Origin: Lachnospiraceae bacterium UBA3638
Lineage (GTDB): Bacteria; Bacillota; Clostridia; Lachnospirales; Lachnospiraceae
Direction of reading: 5' to 3'
DNA: 64,000 bases
Assembly (NCBI GenBank): GCA_002373595.1
Contig: DFKT01000055.1
Coordinates: 1 to 64,000 of the forward strand
Part shown: in pieces, positions 17,876 through 27,476 of the stretch
How the letters are laid out: every line of letters begins with the position of its first letter
Position numbering within the stretch: the first letter of the stretch is position 1
Position numbers and translations under genes: made by a program
The notes under the pieces: generated by a model
What the model was told of the DNA's origin: nothing
The model's input: only the letters and a program-made list of their open reading frames with translations
Databases searched by the model: none

Positions 17876-18985
17876 TCAGTCGTCCTCGTTAAAGTTTAAT
17901 TCTTCCAATGCCGCTCTCATCTCATCATCAGTTATATCCGACTCGATGAAAGCTTTTCCGATCTTCTTGAGTAGGATGAATCTGACGAAATTTCCGTCGT
18001 TTTTCTTGTCAGAATGAGCAATCTCAATGATCCTGTCGATATCAAGTTCATCAGCTGAAATCGGCAGTCCGAAAGGAACAAACATATCACGGATCTCGTA
18101 GAAATCCTCCATCGAGATAAGGTCCCTCTTCCAGGAGATGAAAGCCGCCGCGATACATCCCAAAGCAACGCACTCACCATGCAGCAGCTCAGGCATCTTG
18201 TACTTCTCGATCGCATGTCCAAGGGTATGTCCCAGATTAAGGAGCGCTCTGTCGCCCTTCTCAGTGGGATCCTTCTCAACTATAACTCTCTTGATATCAC
18301 AGCTGCGAAGCAGCATCTCGGTAAGCGTATCAAGATCCCTGTCCGTGATCTCGTAGTTGTGCTCAACGAGCCACATATAGAACTCCTCGTCCTTTAAGAG
18401 TCCGTGTTTCATGATCTCAGCAAAGCCTGCAGCAAACTGCCTGCCATCGAGAGTCTTAAGAGTTGAAAGATTGGAATATACAAGGATCGGCATCTTAAAT
18501 GCGCCGATCATATTCTTATATCCGTCAAGGTCAACACCGGTCTTTCCGCCTATGGAAGAATCGGTCTGTGCAAGGAGCGTAGTCGGCACCTGTACAAAAT
18601 CTATACCGCGCAGGAAAGTAGCAGCTGCAAAACCGGTCATATCGCCTATCACGCCGCCTCCAAGAGCGATGAGAAGGTCATGTCTGTCAAAGTGCTCTTC
18701 GATCAGATATACATACAGCTTTCTGATCTCATCAAGAGTCTTGTGTTCTTCTCCTGCAGGGATCACATAGCTTTTGACACATAAAAAAGCATCGTCAGCC
18801 GCTTCCAGGAGCCCCTTTACCTCTTCAAGATAAAGCTTCTCGACATTGGAATCGGTGACGATACATACTCTCCTTCCGGAAAAGCCCAGCTCTGAGAGCT
18901 TCCCCGGAAGAGCATTAAAATTATTTTCAAAAAGAATATCGTAGATCGGCTTACTCTTTAAATGAACAGTAATACACTCGGACAT
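17876..18985 (-). CDS. aroB: 3-dehydroquinate synthase
   Basis: A cytosolic enzyme of about 369 residues that converts DAHP to 3-dehydroquinate, the second step of the shikimate pathway. It contains GGGVIGDMTGFAAA and QVPTTLLAQTDSSIGGKTG, plus the metal-binding His residues of NLGHTLGHAIE. I place the start at the ATG at 18985, which gives the usual N terminus and a short gap after sepF; an in-frame GTG at 19012 would overlap sepF. It is the only aromatic amino acid gene in the window. Confidence 0.96.
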   Translation of the reverse strand: MSECITVHLKSKPIYDILFENNFNALPGKLSELGFSGRRVCIVTDSNVEKLYLEEVKGLLEAADDAFLCVKSYVIPAGEEHKTLDEIRKLYVYLIEEHFDRHDLLIALGGGVIGDMTGFAAATFLRGIDFVQVPTTLLAQTDSSIGGKTGVDLDGYKNMIGAFKMPILVYSNLSTLKTLDGRQFAAGFAEIMKHGLLKDEEFYMWLVEHNYEITDRDLDTLTEMLLRSCDIKRVIVEKDPTEKGDRALLNLGHTLGHAIEKYKMPELLHGECVALGCIAAAFISWKRDLISMEDFYEIRDMFVPFGLPISADELDIDRIIEIAHSDKKNDGNFVRFILLKKIGKAFIESDITDDEMRAALEELNFNEDD

Positions 18986-18989
18986 GGGA

Positions 18990-19481
18990 TCAAACGCCTT
19001 CGTCTGCGGCACTGTCGCCGTAAATGCTTACAGATTCCGGAGTGATGATATATACAAACTTGGAGATCTGCTGATATCTGCCCTTGAGTGCATAGCAGGC
19101 ACCAAAGGTGAAATCAAGGATCCTCTGTCTCTCGGTCTCCTGAATACCCTCTACATTAAGAACTACGGTGCAACCGCGAAGAAGTGCATCTGCGATCTGC
19201 GGAGCGTCATCATCATAGCTGGCAGGCTCACTTCTGTAGATCTCCATACTCTCTCTCATACTTCCTCCTCTTTTGCCCGCATTGGCAGAAGCCTTAAAGG
19301 GTGAACTCTTGGTTTTCTTAGGTCTCTCATCTTCAAAATCGGAAGACTCCTCTTTCTTAAGTCTCTTGGGACCCGGAGTCACAGTTTCATCGCTATCGTC
19401 AAATTCCGAATCCATGTACTCGTCATCGTCCTCGGAATTATCAATCGTCATTGCTTTCATAAACTTGTCAATTGCGCCCAT
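18990..19481 (-). CDS. sepF: Cell division protein SepF
   Basis: A 163-residue protein with an N-terminal amphipathic membrane-targeting helix (MGAIDKFMKAM), an acidic and basic linker (about 18-75) and a C-terminal SepF core (about 80-160) with GCTVVLNVEG and LDFTFGACYAL. SepF tethers FtsZ to the membrane and shapes the septum. It follows yggS, as is common in Firmicutes. Confidence 0.95.
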   Translation of the reverse strand: MGAIDKFMKAMTIDNSEDDDEYMDSEFDDSDETVTPGPKRLKKEESSDFEDERPKKTKSSPFKASANAGKRGGSMRESMEIYRSEPASYDDDAPQIADALLRGCTVVLNVEGIQETERQRILDFTFGACYALKGRYQQISKFVYIITPESVSIYGDSAADEGV

Positions 19482-19517
19482 TACCCAAATCCTTTCGTTC
19501 TATTTATTTCAAAAAAA

Positions 19518-20210
19518 TCAATAAACACGCTCTCCGAATATACCGGTCCCCACTCTCACAATATTCGATCCTTCATCGAGTGCTGTCAGGTAATCACCGG
19601 TCATACCCATTGATAAATAACGCATAGATATATTATGGTCTTTTTCTTTATCTATGTCAAATATGTTTTGAAGCTTAAAAAACAGCGATTTCATCTCCCT
19701 GAAGTACTCTCTGTTGTCTTCCGGATCATCACATATGGGAGCGCTGGTCATAAGCCCGCAAACCCTTATTCCTTCGTACTTTTCAAGACTTCTGATAAAG
19801 CTTTCCGCGTCACCGGGTTTTATCCCGGCTTTGCTCTCCTCACCGGCTATATTTATCTCGACAAGGATATCCGTCCTGATGCCGGCTTTGATCGAAAGAT
19901 CACTTATCTTTTCAGCCAGCTTCTCAGAATCCACGCTATGGATAAGAACGACCTTGCCGATGATATACTTGACCTTATTGGTCTGCAGCCTTCCGATCAT
20001 ATGCCATCTGATATCACCGGGCAGCTGCGGTATCTTTTCAGTCAGTTCCTGTACGTAATTCTCACCGAAATCACGCACACCTGCGCCATATGCCTCCAGA
20101 ATATCCGAAACGGGCTTTTTCTTGCTCACGGCAAGAAGAAGCGCATCCGGTGACTTTCCGGATTTTATTTCTTTATCAATGCGTATTATATTATCTGAAA
20201 TGCTGCTCAT
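19518..20210 (-). CDS. yggS: YggS family pyridoxal phosphate homeostasis protein
   Basis: A 230-residue alanine-racemase-fold protein that binds pyridoxal 5'-phosphate without a known catalytic activity. Key segments are LLAVSKKKP (the PLP lysine), FGENYVQEL, WHMIGRLQTNK and the C-terminal LSMGMTGDY. The start codon directly follows the stop of the HlyD-like gene. In Firmicutes it is commonly found beside sepF. Confidence 0.95.
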   Translation of the reverse strand: MSSISDNIIRIDKEIKSGKSPDALLLAVSKKKPVSDILEAYGAGVRDFGENYVQELTEKIPQLPGDIRWHMIGRLQTNKVKYIIGKVVLIHSVDSEKLAEKISDLSIKAGIRTDILVEINIAGEESKAGIKPGDAESFIRSLEKYEGIRVCGLMTSAPICDDPEDNREYFREMKSLFFKLQNIFDIDKEKDHNISMRYLSMGMTGDYLTALDEGSNIVRVGTGIFGERVY

Positions 20211-21596
20211 TTAATTGGATTTGATAAACTGATTGTCATCTACGCTTGATGCATCAAGAGCTATATAATCATATACTCTCAGACCGTATCTCGTATTCGA
20301 CTTAACGATCGAGTAATCATGATTGCTTGAAAGTATCGTTACTTCCTTGAAATCCGCATATCCTTTGTTGATATTGTATACGCCTGTCAGCTCACCGCTC
20401 TCTTTGACAACAAATGTCCTCTGACCGTCATTAAAGTTGAGCACGTCCCCAGCTGATATCTGTGAGTCATCCACGTAGTATACCCTCTTCTCTGAATCAT
20501 ATCCGTAAACCTCGACTTTGAGGTCCTTGATAGTGGGTTTATGATCGTCATCCCACGCGGATATGAGTACGCTGTAATTGCCTTCTCCGTCATCCCTTAC
20601 AAACTGTTCGTCTATCAGGAAGAACTGCTTCGTTACTATCGCTGAATTGGGTATCTTTAGACCTTCCTCTTCCCTGAGCACAAGCTCTATATCGAGATAC
20701 CTGTCATTTGCAAAGGTAACCATCGAATTGTTGAATTCGAGTTCTACATAGTATCCGTCGTCGTTATGGTGGAGCTTTACCTTGCCCCAGGATTCATACT
20801 GATTCTTGAGGAAACGTACTCTTACATAATCCTCCTCGAGGAGTTTTTCACCGGTAGTCTGATCTACAGGTATGACAACGGACCATATCTCGCTTGTTGA
20901 GAGCTTGTAGATAGGCTCATTTGCGGCATGCAGGGAGTTACCAAGTATCTGTCCTCTGTCATAATCCGCATTGTTAAATACACTCTTATTAACGGTATCG
21001 GGAGTGAGTTCCTCATAACCGTCGATCCAGAATCCCGCAACTCCGGTCTCGGAGCTTGAAGCATACTTGAGCCCTCCCTGCGAAGCCGAAGCCGCGTTAA
21101 GGTCATCAAGGAGCATATTATTTGCGATCTTAAGTACGGTATTTTTAAGAGAATACTTGAAGTCATACACAGAACCGAAGCTGTGATTATCATATGAATG
21201 GGTAAAGCTTACGATGTCATTCTTGAAATCATCGAGTTCGCTGTCGGAGAGCTTATTTCCCTGGAGGCTCTGCTCCATGAGCATGTCATTGATCTTGCCG
21301 GTCTCGTCTACTGTATATACCAGGTCGCCCACGGCGAGTCTCTGACCTTCTCTGGCTACATAATTGACATATCCCGCATCATCAGTCATGTAGACTTTCT
21401 CATTTCTGATAGCGACAGCGGTATAGATCGTATTGGCTGCAAGGGATCCTTTAACTACTTCATATCTGACCAGATGCTCGGTATGAAAATAATTAAATAC
21501 CACAATAACAACATAGACGAGGATCCCCGCAAAGAGCGCCCCGCCTAATGTTATCTTTTTTTTGTTTTCAAATTTGAGAATATTTCCGTCAGCCAT
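20211..21596 (-). CDS. HlyD-like membrane-anchored protein
   Basis: A 461-residue protein with a short cytoplasmic N terminus, one membrane segment (about 18-36) and a long extracellular region of mostly beta-strand character. An early biotinyl/lipoyl-like half (GQRLAVGDLVYTV) and later barrel-like regions resemble membrane fusion proteins of the HlyD family. No partner transporter is nearby, and such orphan proteins are common beside yggS/sepF in related bacteria. It overlaps the P-loop gene by one base. A role in envelope assembly is inference. Confidence 0.75.
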   Translation of the reverse strand: MADGNILKFENKKKITLGGALFAGILVYVVIVVFNYFHTEHLVRYEVVKGSLAANTIYTAVAIRNEKVYMTDDAGYVNYVAREGQRLAVGDLVYTVDETGKINDMLMEQSLQGNKLSDSELDDFKNDIVSFTHSYDNHSFGSVYDFKYSLKNTVLKIANNMLLDDLNAASASQGGLKYASSSETGVAGFWIDGYEELTPDTVNKSVFNNADYDRGQILGNSLHAANEPIYKLSTSEIWSVVIPVDQTTGEKLLEEDYVRVRFLKNQYESWGKVKLHHNDDGYYVELEFNNSMVTFANDRYLDIELVLREEEGLKIPNSAIVTKQFFLIDEQFVRDDGEGNYSVLISAWDDDHKPTIKDLKVEVYGYDSEKRVYYVDDSQISAGDVLNFNDGQRTFVVKESGELTGVYNINKGYADFKEVTILSSNHDYSIVKSNTRYGLRVYDYIALDASSVDDNQFIKSN

Positions 21597-22015
21597 TAAA
21601 GAGAAACTATGATCTTATCCTTAACGGATGCAGGCAGATCGGATTCGTTAAGAGATACACTCAGTACAAAATCTACATTGAAGTTGCTGCTGATATCCTC
21701 AAGCTTGGTTACGAAATCACTGATGTCCTGTCCTTCGAGAGATGCGATCTTGAGGAAACTGTCGAAATACATCTGCATAAGATCGTGATCCTGCGAGATG
21801 ATGCCGTATATAAATCCGAGGAACTTATCTGCACTGTCGAGCTTGTAATTGGACACATCGATCATTCTGACTTTATTGTTAAGTTCATACATATGCTTGG
21901 TACTCTTGTCAAGATAGACAATATTACCGGACACTTTGGTTATCTCGGAGTTAACCTTTGCAAGCAGTTCTTTGGTCTTTCCTTTGCCCTTCTCGCCTAC
22001 TATTAACTGTACCAT
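21596..22015 (-). CDS. Small P-loop protein of unknown function
   Basis: A 139-residue soluble protein that opens with a Walker A-like GEKGKGKTK at residues 7-15. The rest fits a compact alpha/beta ATPase core, with IVYLDKST as a possible second strand and FVLSVSLNES near the end. It is too short for a PilT ATPase, although such proteins are sometimes annotated that way. The ATG has a good site (AGGAGG, 7 bases) and a promoter. It is the first gene of the operon running to rluD. Confidence 0.75.
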   Translation of the reverse strand: MVQLIVGEKGKGKTKELLAKVNSEITKVSGNIVYLDKSTKHMYELNNKVRMIDVSNYKLDSADKFLGFIYGIISQDHDLMQMYFDSFLKIASLEGQDISDFVTKLEDISSNFNVDFVLSVSLNESDLPASVKDKIIVSL

Positions 22016-22051
22016 ATGTGAATCCTCCTAAGAAAGAAATTTGATATGTCC

Positions 22052-22080
22052 ATTATACCCAAAATCGCCCAAAAACACAA
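22052..22080 (-). promoter_or_regulatory. Sigma-A type promoter for the P-loop to rluD operon
   Basis: Minus-strand TTGTGT (22075-22080), a 17-base spacer and a perfect TATAAT (22052-22057), 37 bases before the P-loop gene start. Confidence 0.65.
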
Positions 22081-22084
22081 CAGA

Positions 22085-23068
22085 TTATTGCATCAGACAG
22101 AGCAATTCGTTCATACATCCGTAGAGCTTATCATTGTCCTGTGCCCGCATGACTATGGCTATATAAGGGGTGCCTGCGGGGCTCTTGGCAAGGAGCACCA
22201 GGCAGTGTCCTGCAGCCGATGTAGAACCGGTCTTGCCGCCCACTACAGTAACACCGTGAGGGGCAACCCTGCCGCCGGAAAAGTAGCCGTTGGTATTCTT
22301 GACAGACATGGATACCTGATTGCCGGATTTGTTGTAATATACGGCCTCAAATGAAGACTGTGAGATGATCTCGGTGAAAGTCTCGTATTTCAAGGCTTCA
22401 TTGAACATCAGATATATGTCATAAGGTGTCGTATAATGATTCTCGTCGGTAAGTCCGTGGGGATTGGTAAAATGAGTGCCTGTCGCGCCGATCGCGGCTG
22501 CTTCCTTATTCATCATATCCACGAAGCCTTCAATACTGCCGCCAACACCCTCTGCTATAAGGTTGGCAACATCATTTGCCGAATACATGAGAAGAACTCT
22601 GAGAGCCTGATCGAGCGACATCTTCTCACCCACTTTAAGGCCTGCAAGCTGAGCTCCGTATTCATTTACCAGACAGTTGGAAGTAACAGTGAGCATCTGG
22701 TCCGGAGAGCCGTATTTGATGGCAACGAGAGCGGTCATAACCTTCGTGATAGATGCAGGATTCACTCTCTCGTATGCATTCTTGCAGTAGACGGTCTCGA
22801 GAGTCTGAGTATTGAAAAGTACGGCAGCTTCGCAATCGGCAATACCTGCTCCCGCTTCACCGAAGTCGGTCGTCGGAGCAATGCATAGATTAGCTGCATA
22901 TCCTGTAGCTCTGTCTCCGCCACCCGCAAAGAGGGACGAAAGGCCGCCTCCATTACCGGAAGGCTGGTATTTTGCCGAATAACTTAAATTGCCGCACCCG
23001 CTCAATAAAAGAACGGCTGCGGTCAATAAAGAAACTGATCTGACTAAAAATCTATCTGAATACTTCAC
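22085..23068 (-). CDS. D-alanyl-D-alanine carboxypeptidase lipoprotein (DacA family)
   Basis: A serine carboxypeptidase of about 327 residues that trims the terminal D-Ala of peptidoglycan stem peptides. Its motifs are PASITK (SxxK), YSAND (SxN) and GGKTGST (KTG). The N terminus is a lipoprotein signal with LLLSGC and Cys25, so it is anchored by lipid rather than by the C-terminal helix of classical DacA. The GTG at 23068 has GGAG 6 bases upstream; a longer reading frame to 23134 has no site and lies inside mgsA. It overlaps mgsA by 17 bases. Confidence 0.92.
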   Translation of the reverse strand: MKYSDRFLVRSVSLLTAAVLLLSGCGNLSYSAKYQPSGNGGGLSSLFAGGGDRATGYAANLCIAPTTDFGEAGAGIADCEAAVLFNTQTLETVYCKNAYERVNPASITKVMTALVAIKYGSPDQMLTVTSNCLVNEYGAQLAGLKVGEKMSLDQALRVLLMYSANDVANLIAEGVGGSIEGFVDMMNKEAAAIGATGTHFTNPHGLTDENHYTTPYDIYLMFNEALKYETFTEIISQSSFEAVYYNKSGNQVSMSVKNTNGYFSGGRVAPHGVTVVGGKTGSTSAAGHCLVLLAKSPAGTPYIAIVMRAQDNDKLYGCMNELLCLMQ

Positions 23069-23447
23069 GCCACTCCATATCGCCTCTGTCCAGAGCTTTG
23101 ACCATGAGTTCCGCACTTGCCAGATTGGTTGCAAGCGGAATATTATGCGTATCGCATAGCTTTACGACATAATCCACATTGGGCTCATGTTCTTTCTGGG
23201 TCAGAGGATCTCTCAAAAAGATAACCAGATCTATCATGTTCTGCTCGATCTGAGCTCCAAGCTGCTGTTCTCCGCCAAGCGGGCCTGCCAGGAACTTATG
23301 AACGGTAAGGTTGGTAACCTCCTCGATAAGTCTGCCTGTGGTGCCTGTAGCATATAGTGCATGCTTGCTGAGTATCCCCCTGTAAGCTACGCAAAAATTC
23401 TGCATCAGCTTCTTTTTTGCGTCATGCGCAACCAGCGCAACGTTCAT
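23052..23447 (-). CDS. mgsA: Methylglyoxal synthase
   Basis: A 131-residue enzyme that converts dihydroxyacetone phosphate to methylglyoxal, a bypass of lower glycolysis. Family features are VAHD at the N terminus, YATGTTG (phosphate binding), GPLGG, the LRDPL segment and IPLATN. Two catalytic aspartates of the E. coli enzyme (Asp71 in GGDQQ and Asp101) are replaced here by Glu (GGEQQ) and Asn (HEPN). I believe clostridial relatives share this variant, so it may still be active. It lies in the cell-shape operon between rodA and the carboxypeptidase. Confidence 0.9.
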   Translation of the reverse strand: MNVALVAHDAKKKLMQNFCVAYRGILSKHALYATGTTGRLIEEVTNLTVHKFLAGPLGGEQQLGAQIEQNMIDLVIFLRDPLTQKEHEPNVDYVVKLCDTHNIPLATNLASAELMVKALDRGDMEWREVFR

Positions 23448-23459
23448 AACATACCCCCT

Positions 23460-24581
23460 TTAGTTAACAGTATTCTGAGAACCCCTTCTCATTTGCAGCC
23501 TGACATTGAGGACGAATCCTATGCCGGCATACAGCGAGATCAGCGACGAATTACCGTAACTCATAAACGGAAGCGGAAGTCCCGTATTAGGTAACAAAAA
23601 CGTCGCGACCCCTATATTGATAAATGTCTGAAATCCGATGAGTCCCCCAACTCCCGCCGCTATGATGCTTCCGCATATATCCGGCGCTCGGATCCCGATA
23701 TCAATACATTCGAGCACTATCAAAAACAAAAGAATTATAACAACAGCCGATCCCCTGAATCCGAATTCCTCACCTACAACGGCAAAGATCAGGTCCGTTT
23801 CCGCTTCAGAAAGGAATTTACCGTTCTTGACCGAAGTGATCTTATTATTCTTGTATCCCTTTCCTTCCAGCTGCCCCGAAGCTATCGCCGTCACGGAGTT
23901 TTTCTGCTGGTAGGAAATGTTTGGATACTCATCGGGATAGAAATATCCGAGGAGTCTCTCCATCTGGTAACCTTCGAGGAAATCCGAGCCCTTGGACATT
24001 GCTTTCTGGATAAAGATACCCGCAACGGGAAGAGCTATGATCAGAACGGCGATTATCAGCTTGTAGCTTATCTTTCCCGCATACATGATCACACAGAAAA
24101 GAGCTGCAAGAACGATCGAAGTCGACAGATCGGGCTGTTTTACGACCAAAAAGAAAGGAATTGCAAATAGTACCACACATGCCGCAATTACGCGGAAAGT
24201 ATTGAATTCTTCCTTTCTTTTCATAATATACGCTGCATAGAATAAAATCAACAATATTTTGACAAATTCGGAGGGCTGGAACTGTACGCCTCCCAGCTTT
24301 AACCAGCGCTGCGCATTATGGGATGTCTCACCCATGAAAAGTACCGCGGAAAGGAGTCCTATGATAACGACATAAATGAGTGGATAGAGCTTCTGGATGA
24401 TATGATAGTCGATCAGGATACATATGACCATACCGACTACACCGACAACAGCTCCCCTTATCTGTTTGATCTGGAAGCTTTCCTCGGCACTGCCGATCGC
24501 CATTATACCTATCACGGTTACGGCGATCACATATATGACCAGTTTGAAGTCAAAATTTCTTAATCTGTAATTTCTGAACAT
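23460..24581 (-). CDS. rodA: Rod-shape SEDS peptidoglycan polymerase RodA
   Basis: A 373-residue protein with about ten membrane segments, FQPSEFVKI, the GSDFLEGYQ region in the large loop and NTGLPLPFMSYG near the C terminus, all typical of FtsW/RodA. Its place directly after PBP2 and mreBCD identifies it as the elongation polymerase. It polymerises lipid II in the elongasome with the upstream PBP2. The gap to PBP2 is only 3 bases. Confidence 0.95.
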   Translation of the reverse strand: MFRNYRLRNFDFKLVIYVIAVTVIGIMAIGSAEESFQIKQIRGAVVGVVGMVICILIDYHIIQKLYPLIYVVIIGLLSAVLFMGETSHNAQRWLKLGGVQFQPSEFVKILLILFYAAYIMKRKEEFNTFRVIAACVVLFAIPFFLVVKQPDLSTSIVLAALFCVIMYAGKISYKLIIAVLIIALPVAGIFIQKAMSKGSDFLEGYQMERLLGYFYPDEYPNISYQQKNSVTAIASGQLEGKGYKNNKITSVKNGKFLSEAETDLIFAVVGEEFGFRGSAVVIILLFLIVLECIDIGIRAPDICGSIIAAGVGGLIGFQTFINIGVATFLLPNTGLPLPFMSYGNSSLISLYAGIGFVLNVRLQMRRGSQNTVN

Positions 24582-24584
24582 ATC

Positions 24585-27476
24585 TTACAACTCGTTGGTT
24601 ACACCCGCTTCGGGGTCGGATGCTCTTCCGTTAATGAGATCCTCCTCACTCTCGGCTTCAAAGTAGTAATTGATGATATCCTTGGATATCTGAGCGGCAT
24701 AGTCCGAAGAATATCCGAAAGGTACTCTTGTTGCCATGGCGATCTCCGGATCTTCGCTCGGTGCGTAACATACGAAAAGAGCATGGCTGGGTCTCGTAGA
24801 TATCTGCTGCGCCGTTCCGGTCTTGCCCGATACCTCTATCGTGCAATCATCATAATATGTCTTGGTAAGGACCACATCCCTCATACCGCCTCTTATGACT
24901 CTCCAGTATTCATCAGAGAGCTCGATCGTATTTCTGACTACAGGCTTAAATTCTTTGATCGTATAGCCCGCAGGATCAGTCACATGATCAACAAGTGTCA
25001 GCTGATAGCAGGTTCCCTTGTTGGCGATCGCTGTTACATAACGGGCAAGCTGAGTCGTGGTATAGCTGTGAGTACCCTGTCCGATGGCACTTCGTACGGC
25101 GTCGGTATCGGATACATCGGGTGCATACTCTGAGATCTCTACACCTGACTTATCAGAAAGTCCGTAAATATCTGCATATTTATACAGAGTGTTGAGTCCC
25201 TGCGTATCGTTATATGTACCGCCTACTGTTGCCAGTCTGTATCCGACTTCGTAGAAGAAATAGTTACATGAATCCCTTATCGCGCTTCTTACTATCTCCT
25301 GTCCGTGTCCGTGACTCCAGCATCTGGGTGAAGGCGTTACAGATTCGAAAAGTCCTACACAATTGATCCTGGTATTGGTATTGATGACGCCTTCCAAGAG
25401 TCCTGCCGTAGCACTTACAGGCTTAAATGTGGATCCCGGAGCCGCCTTATACTGTGTCGCAAAGTTAAGAAGGGGTGATGACTTGTCGTTGGTAAGTTTC
25501 TCATAATAGCTCGTATCAACGGAATTGGCCATCTTGTTATTGTCATACCCGGGATAAGTAACCATTGCAAGTACCTTGCCCGAACCTACATCCGTGATGA
25601 CAACGGATGCATTGCAAGGATCCAGAGCAAGCTGAGCCGGTGTAATATCGAGGTTCTGGATCCTGTTCATCATAAACTGATATGCTGAAAGTCTGCCGTT
25701 CTTGAGATTATCAATCTCACTTTGTGATACCTGTATCACATTCTGCTCCCAGAGAAGAAGGCATACATCACTGCCGTTTATGGTGCCTCCGAGGAGCATG
25801 TATTTATATATCTTCTTCTGGAAATCACTGCTCTGATCTATCTCACGGATCGCCTCCTCGACCACTTTGGAAAAGAGCTCCGAAGAATCCGAATATTTGG
25901 AATCAAGAGAAAGCTTGGATACATCAACCCAGTTCTGGGATATACAGTATTCAAGATAAGCGCCGAGGCTGATATTCTCATTGGTCGTCCAGTTAACGAC
26001 CATCTCGTCGGTCGGATCCATCTTGGTCTGATCGAGCACACCGTTAGATATGAGCATCTGGACTATCGTACTCTCATATGCCTTGTACTCATTATTCAGC
26101 CTGCTGTATATAGTCCTCTTCTCGAAAAGCTCATTTCTGATCTTCTCATATACATCATTGTGATATTGGATATATGTGCTGTAGACCTTCGCTTCTGTCT
26201 CCATCGCATCGTCCGTAGCCATATGTCCCATATCGAGAAGGTTATTGTTAAATGCGGCAAAATATACATCATAGATCGGTATCCTGATATCCGAGCTGGT
26301 TGAATTGGCCGAAGGGATGTATTCCTTCGCGTTAATAATCTTGCTTGCGACAAGTCCCGCAAGTTTCTGTTCAACTATATTGTAGACCGCTTTGGTAAGA
26401 TCCATATCTATCGTCAGATATACATCATTTCCGGCCTTGGGGTCGTTCTTTTCAAGAATGGATATAACCTTACCGGTAGAGTCGACCATGACTCGCTCAT
26501 ATCCTTTATTTCCCTGGAGCGTATTCTCAAGTGCAGCCTCTATACCGCTCTTTCCTACGACATCATTGATGGAATATTTCTCTGAAACTCCGCTCTGCTC
26601 ATAGGCCTGCTGATTGAGGTCTGCGAGCTCATCGGACGATATTCTTCCGGTATATCCGAGGAGCTGTGCGAAGTAGAAAGAATCCACATACTTTCTGACA
26701 TATCCTTCCTCTATCGTTACGCCCGGCAGAATGTCTGCATTCTCAAGGATGGTAGCTACGGTCTTATCTGATACATCCGTCGCTATAGTAGTTCCGATAT
26801 ACTTTCTGTATGCAGTACGGCTCATGGAGTATCTGATGTTCATTACTCCCAGCCATTCCTTCTTGGTCAGTCCAAGTCCCGGTTCAAATGAGTTTTTGTC
26901 ATTGGGATCGGCGTAATCTCCGATACGATAATAATATCCGTTTCCGGAAGGTCTGCTTAAATATCTCATGACCTCCAGAGGAGTGGATGCAGCCTCCTCG
27001 GCTGTCAGTTCGGAAGTGCTGGTATGATCGTAGACATCGGCAAGGAAACGCTCCAGAGCCTTTCCGCTTACGGAATACTCGAATATACCGTCCTTGTTGA
27101 TATAGATCTTGAAATTGGAATCAAGCCTGTCGCCGTTCTTTTCGATAAGACGAAGAAGTGTGAGCGCAAGTTCATTGAGTTTCTGATTCTTCTGTTTCCC
27201 GGTCTCGAAAGTATCCTCGATCTTTACGGAATAAGCAAGTTCACTGTATGCGAGAAGTTTCCCGTTACAGTCATATATATTGCCTCTCGATGAAGCGATA
27301 TCCCTTGTCTTTTCCTGTTCGAGTACAAAATTGTCCAGATAAGTCTGACCGTTTACTATCTGCAGCGAAAAACATCTGTACAAAAGCACGCCCCCTAAAA
27401 GGAGCATGACAATGTACATAACGGTCAGCCTACTCGATATGATACTCTGAAGGCGTTCCTTGATTATGTCCGGCAA
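24585..27476 (-). CDS. mrdA: Penicillin-binding protein 2 (elongasome transpeptidase)
   Basis: A 963-residue class B PBP with an N-terminal membrane segment (about 18-36), a dimerisation/pedestal region and a transpeptidase domain with STFKP near residue 680, SCN near 734 and KTG near 882. It is longer than the 600-700 residues common in proteobacteria because of about 240 extra, mostly helical residues (roughly 375-620) between the first strand and the SxxK motif. The TTG start at 27476 follows AAAGGAG and lies inside the end of mreD (47-base overlap). Confidence 0.94.
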   Translation of the reverse strand: MPDIIKERLQSIISSRLTVMYIVMLLLGGVLLYRCFSLQIVNGQTYLDNFVLEQEKTRDIASSRGNIYDCNGKLLAYSELAYSVKIEDTFETGKQKNQKLNELALTLLRLIEKNGDRLDSNFKIYINKDGIFEYSVSGKALERFLADVYDHTSTSELTAEEAASTPLEVMRYLSRPSGNGYYYRIGDYADPNDKNSFEPGLGLTKKEWLGVMNIRYSMSRTAYRKYIGTTIATDVSDKTVATILENADILPGVTIEEGYVRKYVDSFYFAQLLGYTGRISSDELADLNQQAYEQSGVSEKYSINDVVGKSGIEAALENTLQGNKGYERVMVDSTGKVISILEKNDPKAGNDVYLTIDMDLTKAVYNIVEQKLAGLVASKIINAKEYIPSANSTSSDIRIPIYDVYFAAFNNNLLDMGHMATDDAMETEAKVYSTYIQYHNDVYEKIRNELFEKRTIYSRLNNEYKAYESTIVQMLISNGVLDQTKMDPTDEMVVNWTTNENISLGAYLEYCISQNWVDVSKLSLDSKYSDSSELFSKVVEEAIREIDQSSDFQKKIYKYMLLGGTINGSDVCLLLWEQNVIQVSQSEIDNLKNGRLSAYQFMMNRIQNLDITPAQLALDPCNASVVITDVGSGKVLAMVTYPGYDNNKMANSVDTSYYEKLTNDKSSPLLNFATQYKAAPGSTFKPVSATAGLLEGVINTNTRINCVGLFESVTPSPRCWSHGHGQEIVRSAIRDSCNYFFYEVGYRLATVGGTYNDTQGLNTLYKYADIYGLSDKSGVEISEYAPDVSDTDAVRSAIGQGTHSYTTTQLARYVTAIANKGTCYQLTLVDHVTDPAGYTIKEFKPVVRNTIELSDEYWRVIRGGMRDVVLTKTYYDDCTIEVSGKTGTAQQISTRPSHALFVCYAPSEDPEIAMATRVPFGYSSDYAAQISKDIINYYFEAESEEDLINGRASDPEAGVTNEL

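Noticed and set aside
21596-22015. PilT twitching-motility ATPase
   Set aside because: Only a Walker A-like motif is present; the protein is far too short and no type IV pilus genes are nearby.
23069-23134. Longer N terminus for the carboxypeptidase
   Set aside because: It lies inside mgsA and would bury the lipoprotein signal; the GTG at 23068 has a correctly spaced ribosome-binding site.
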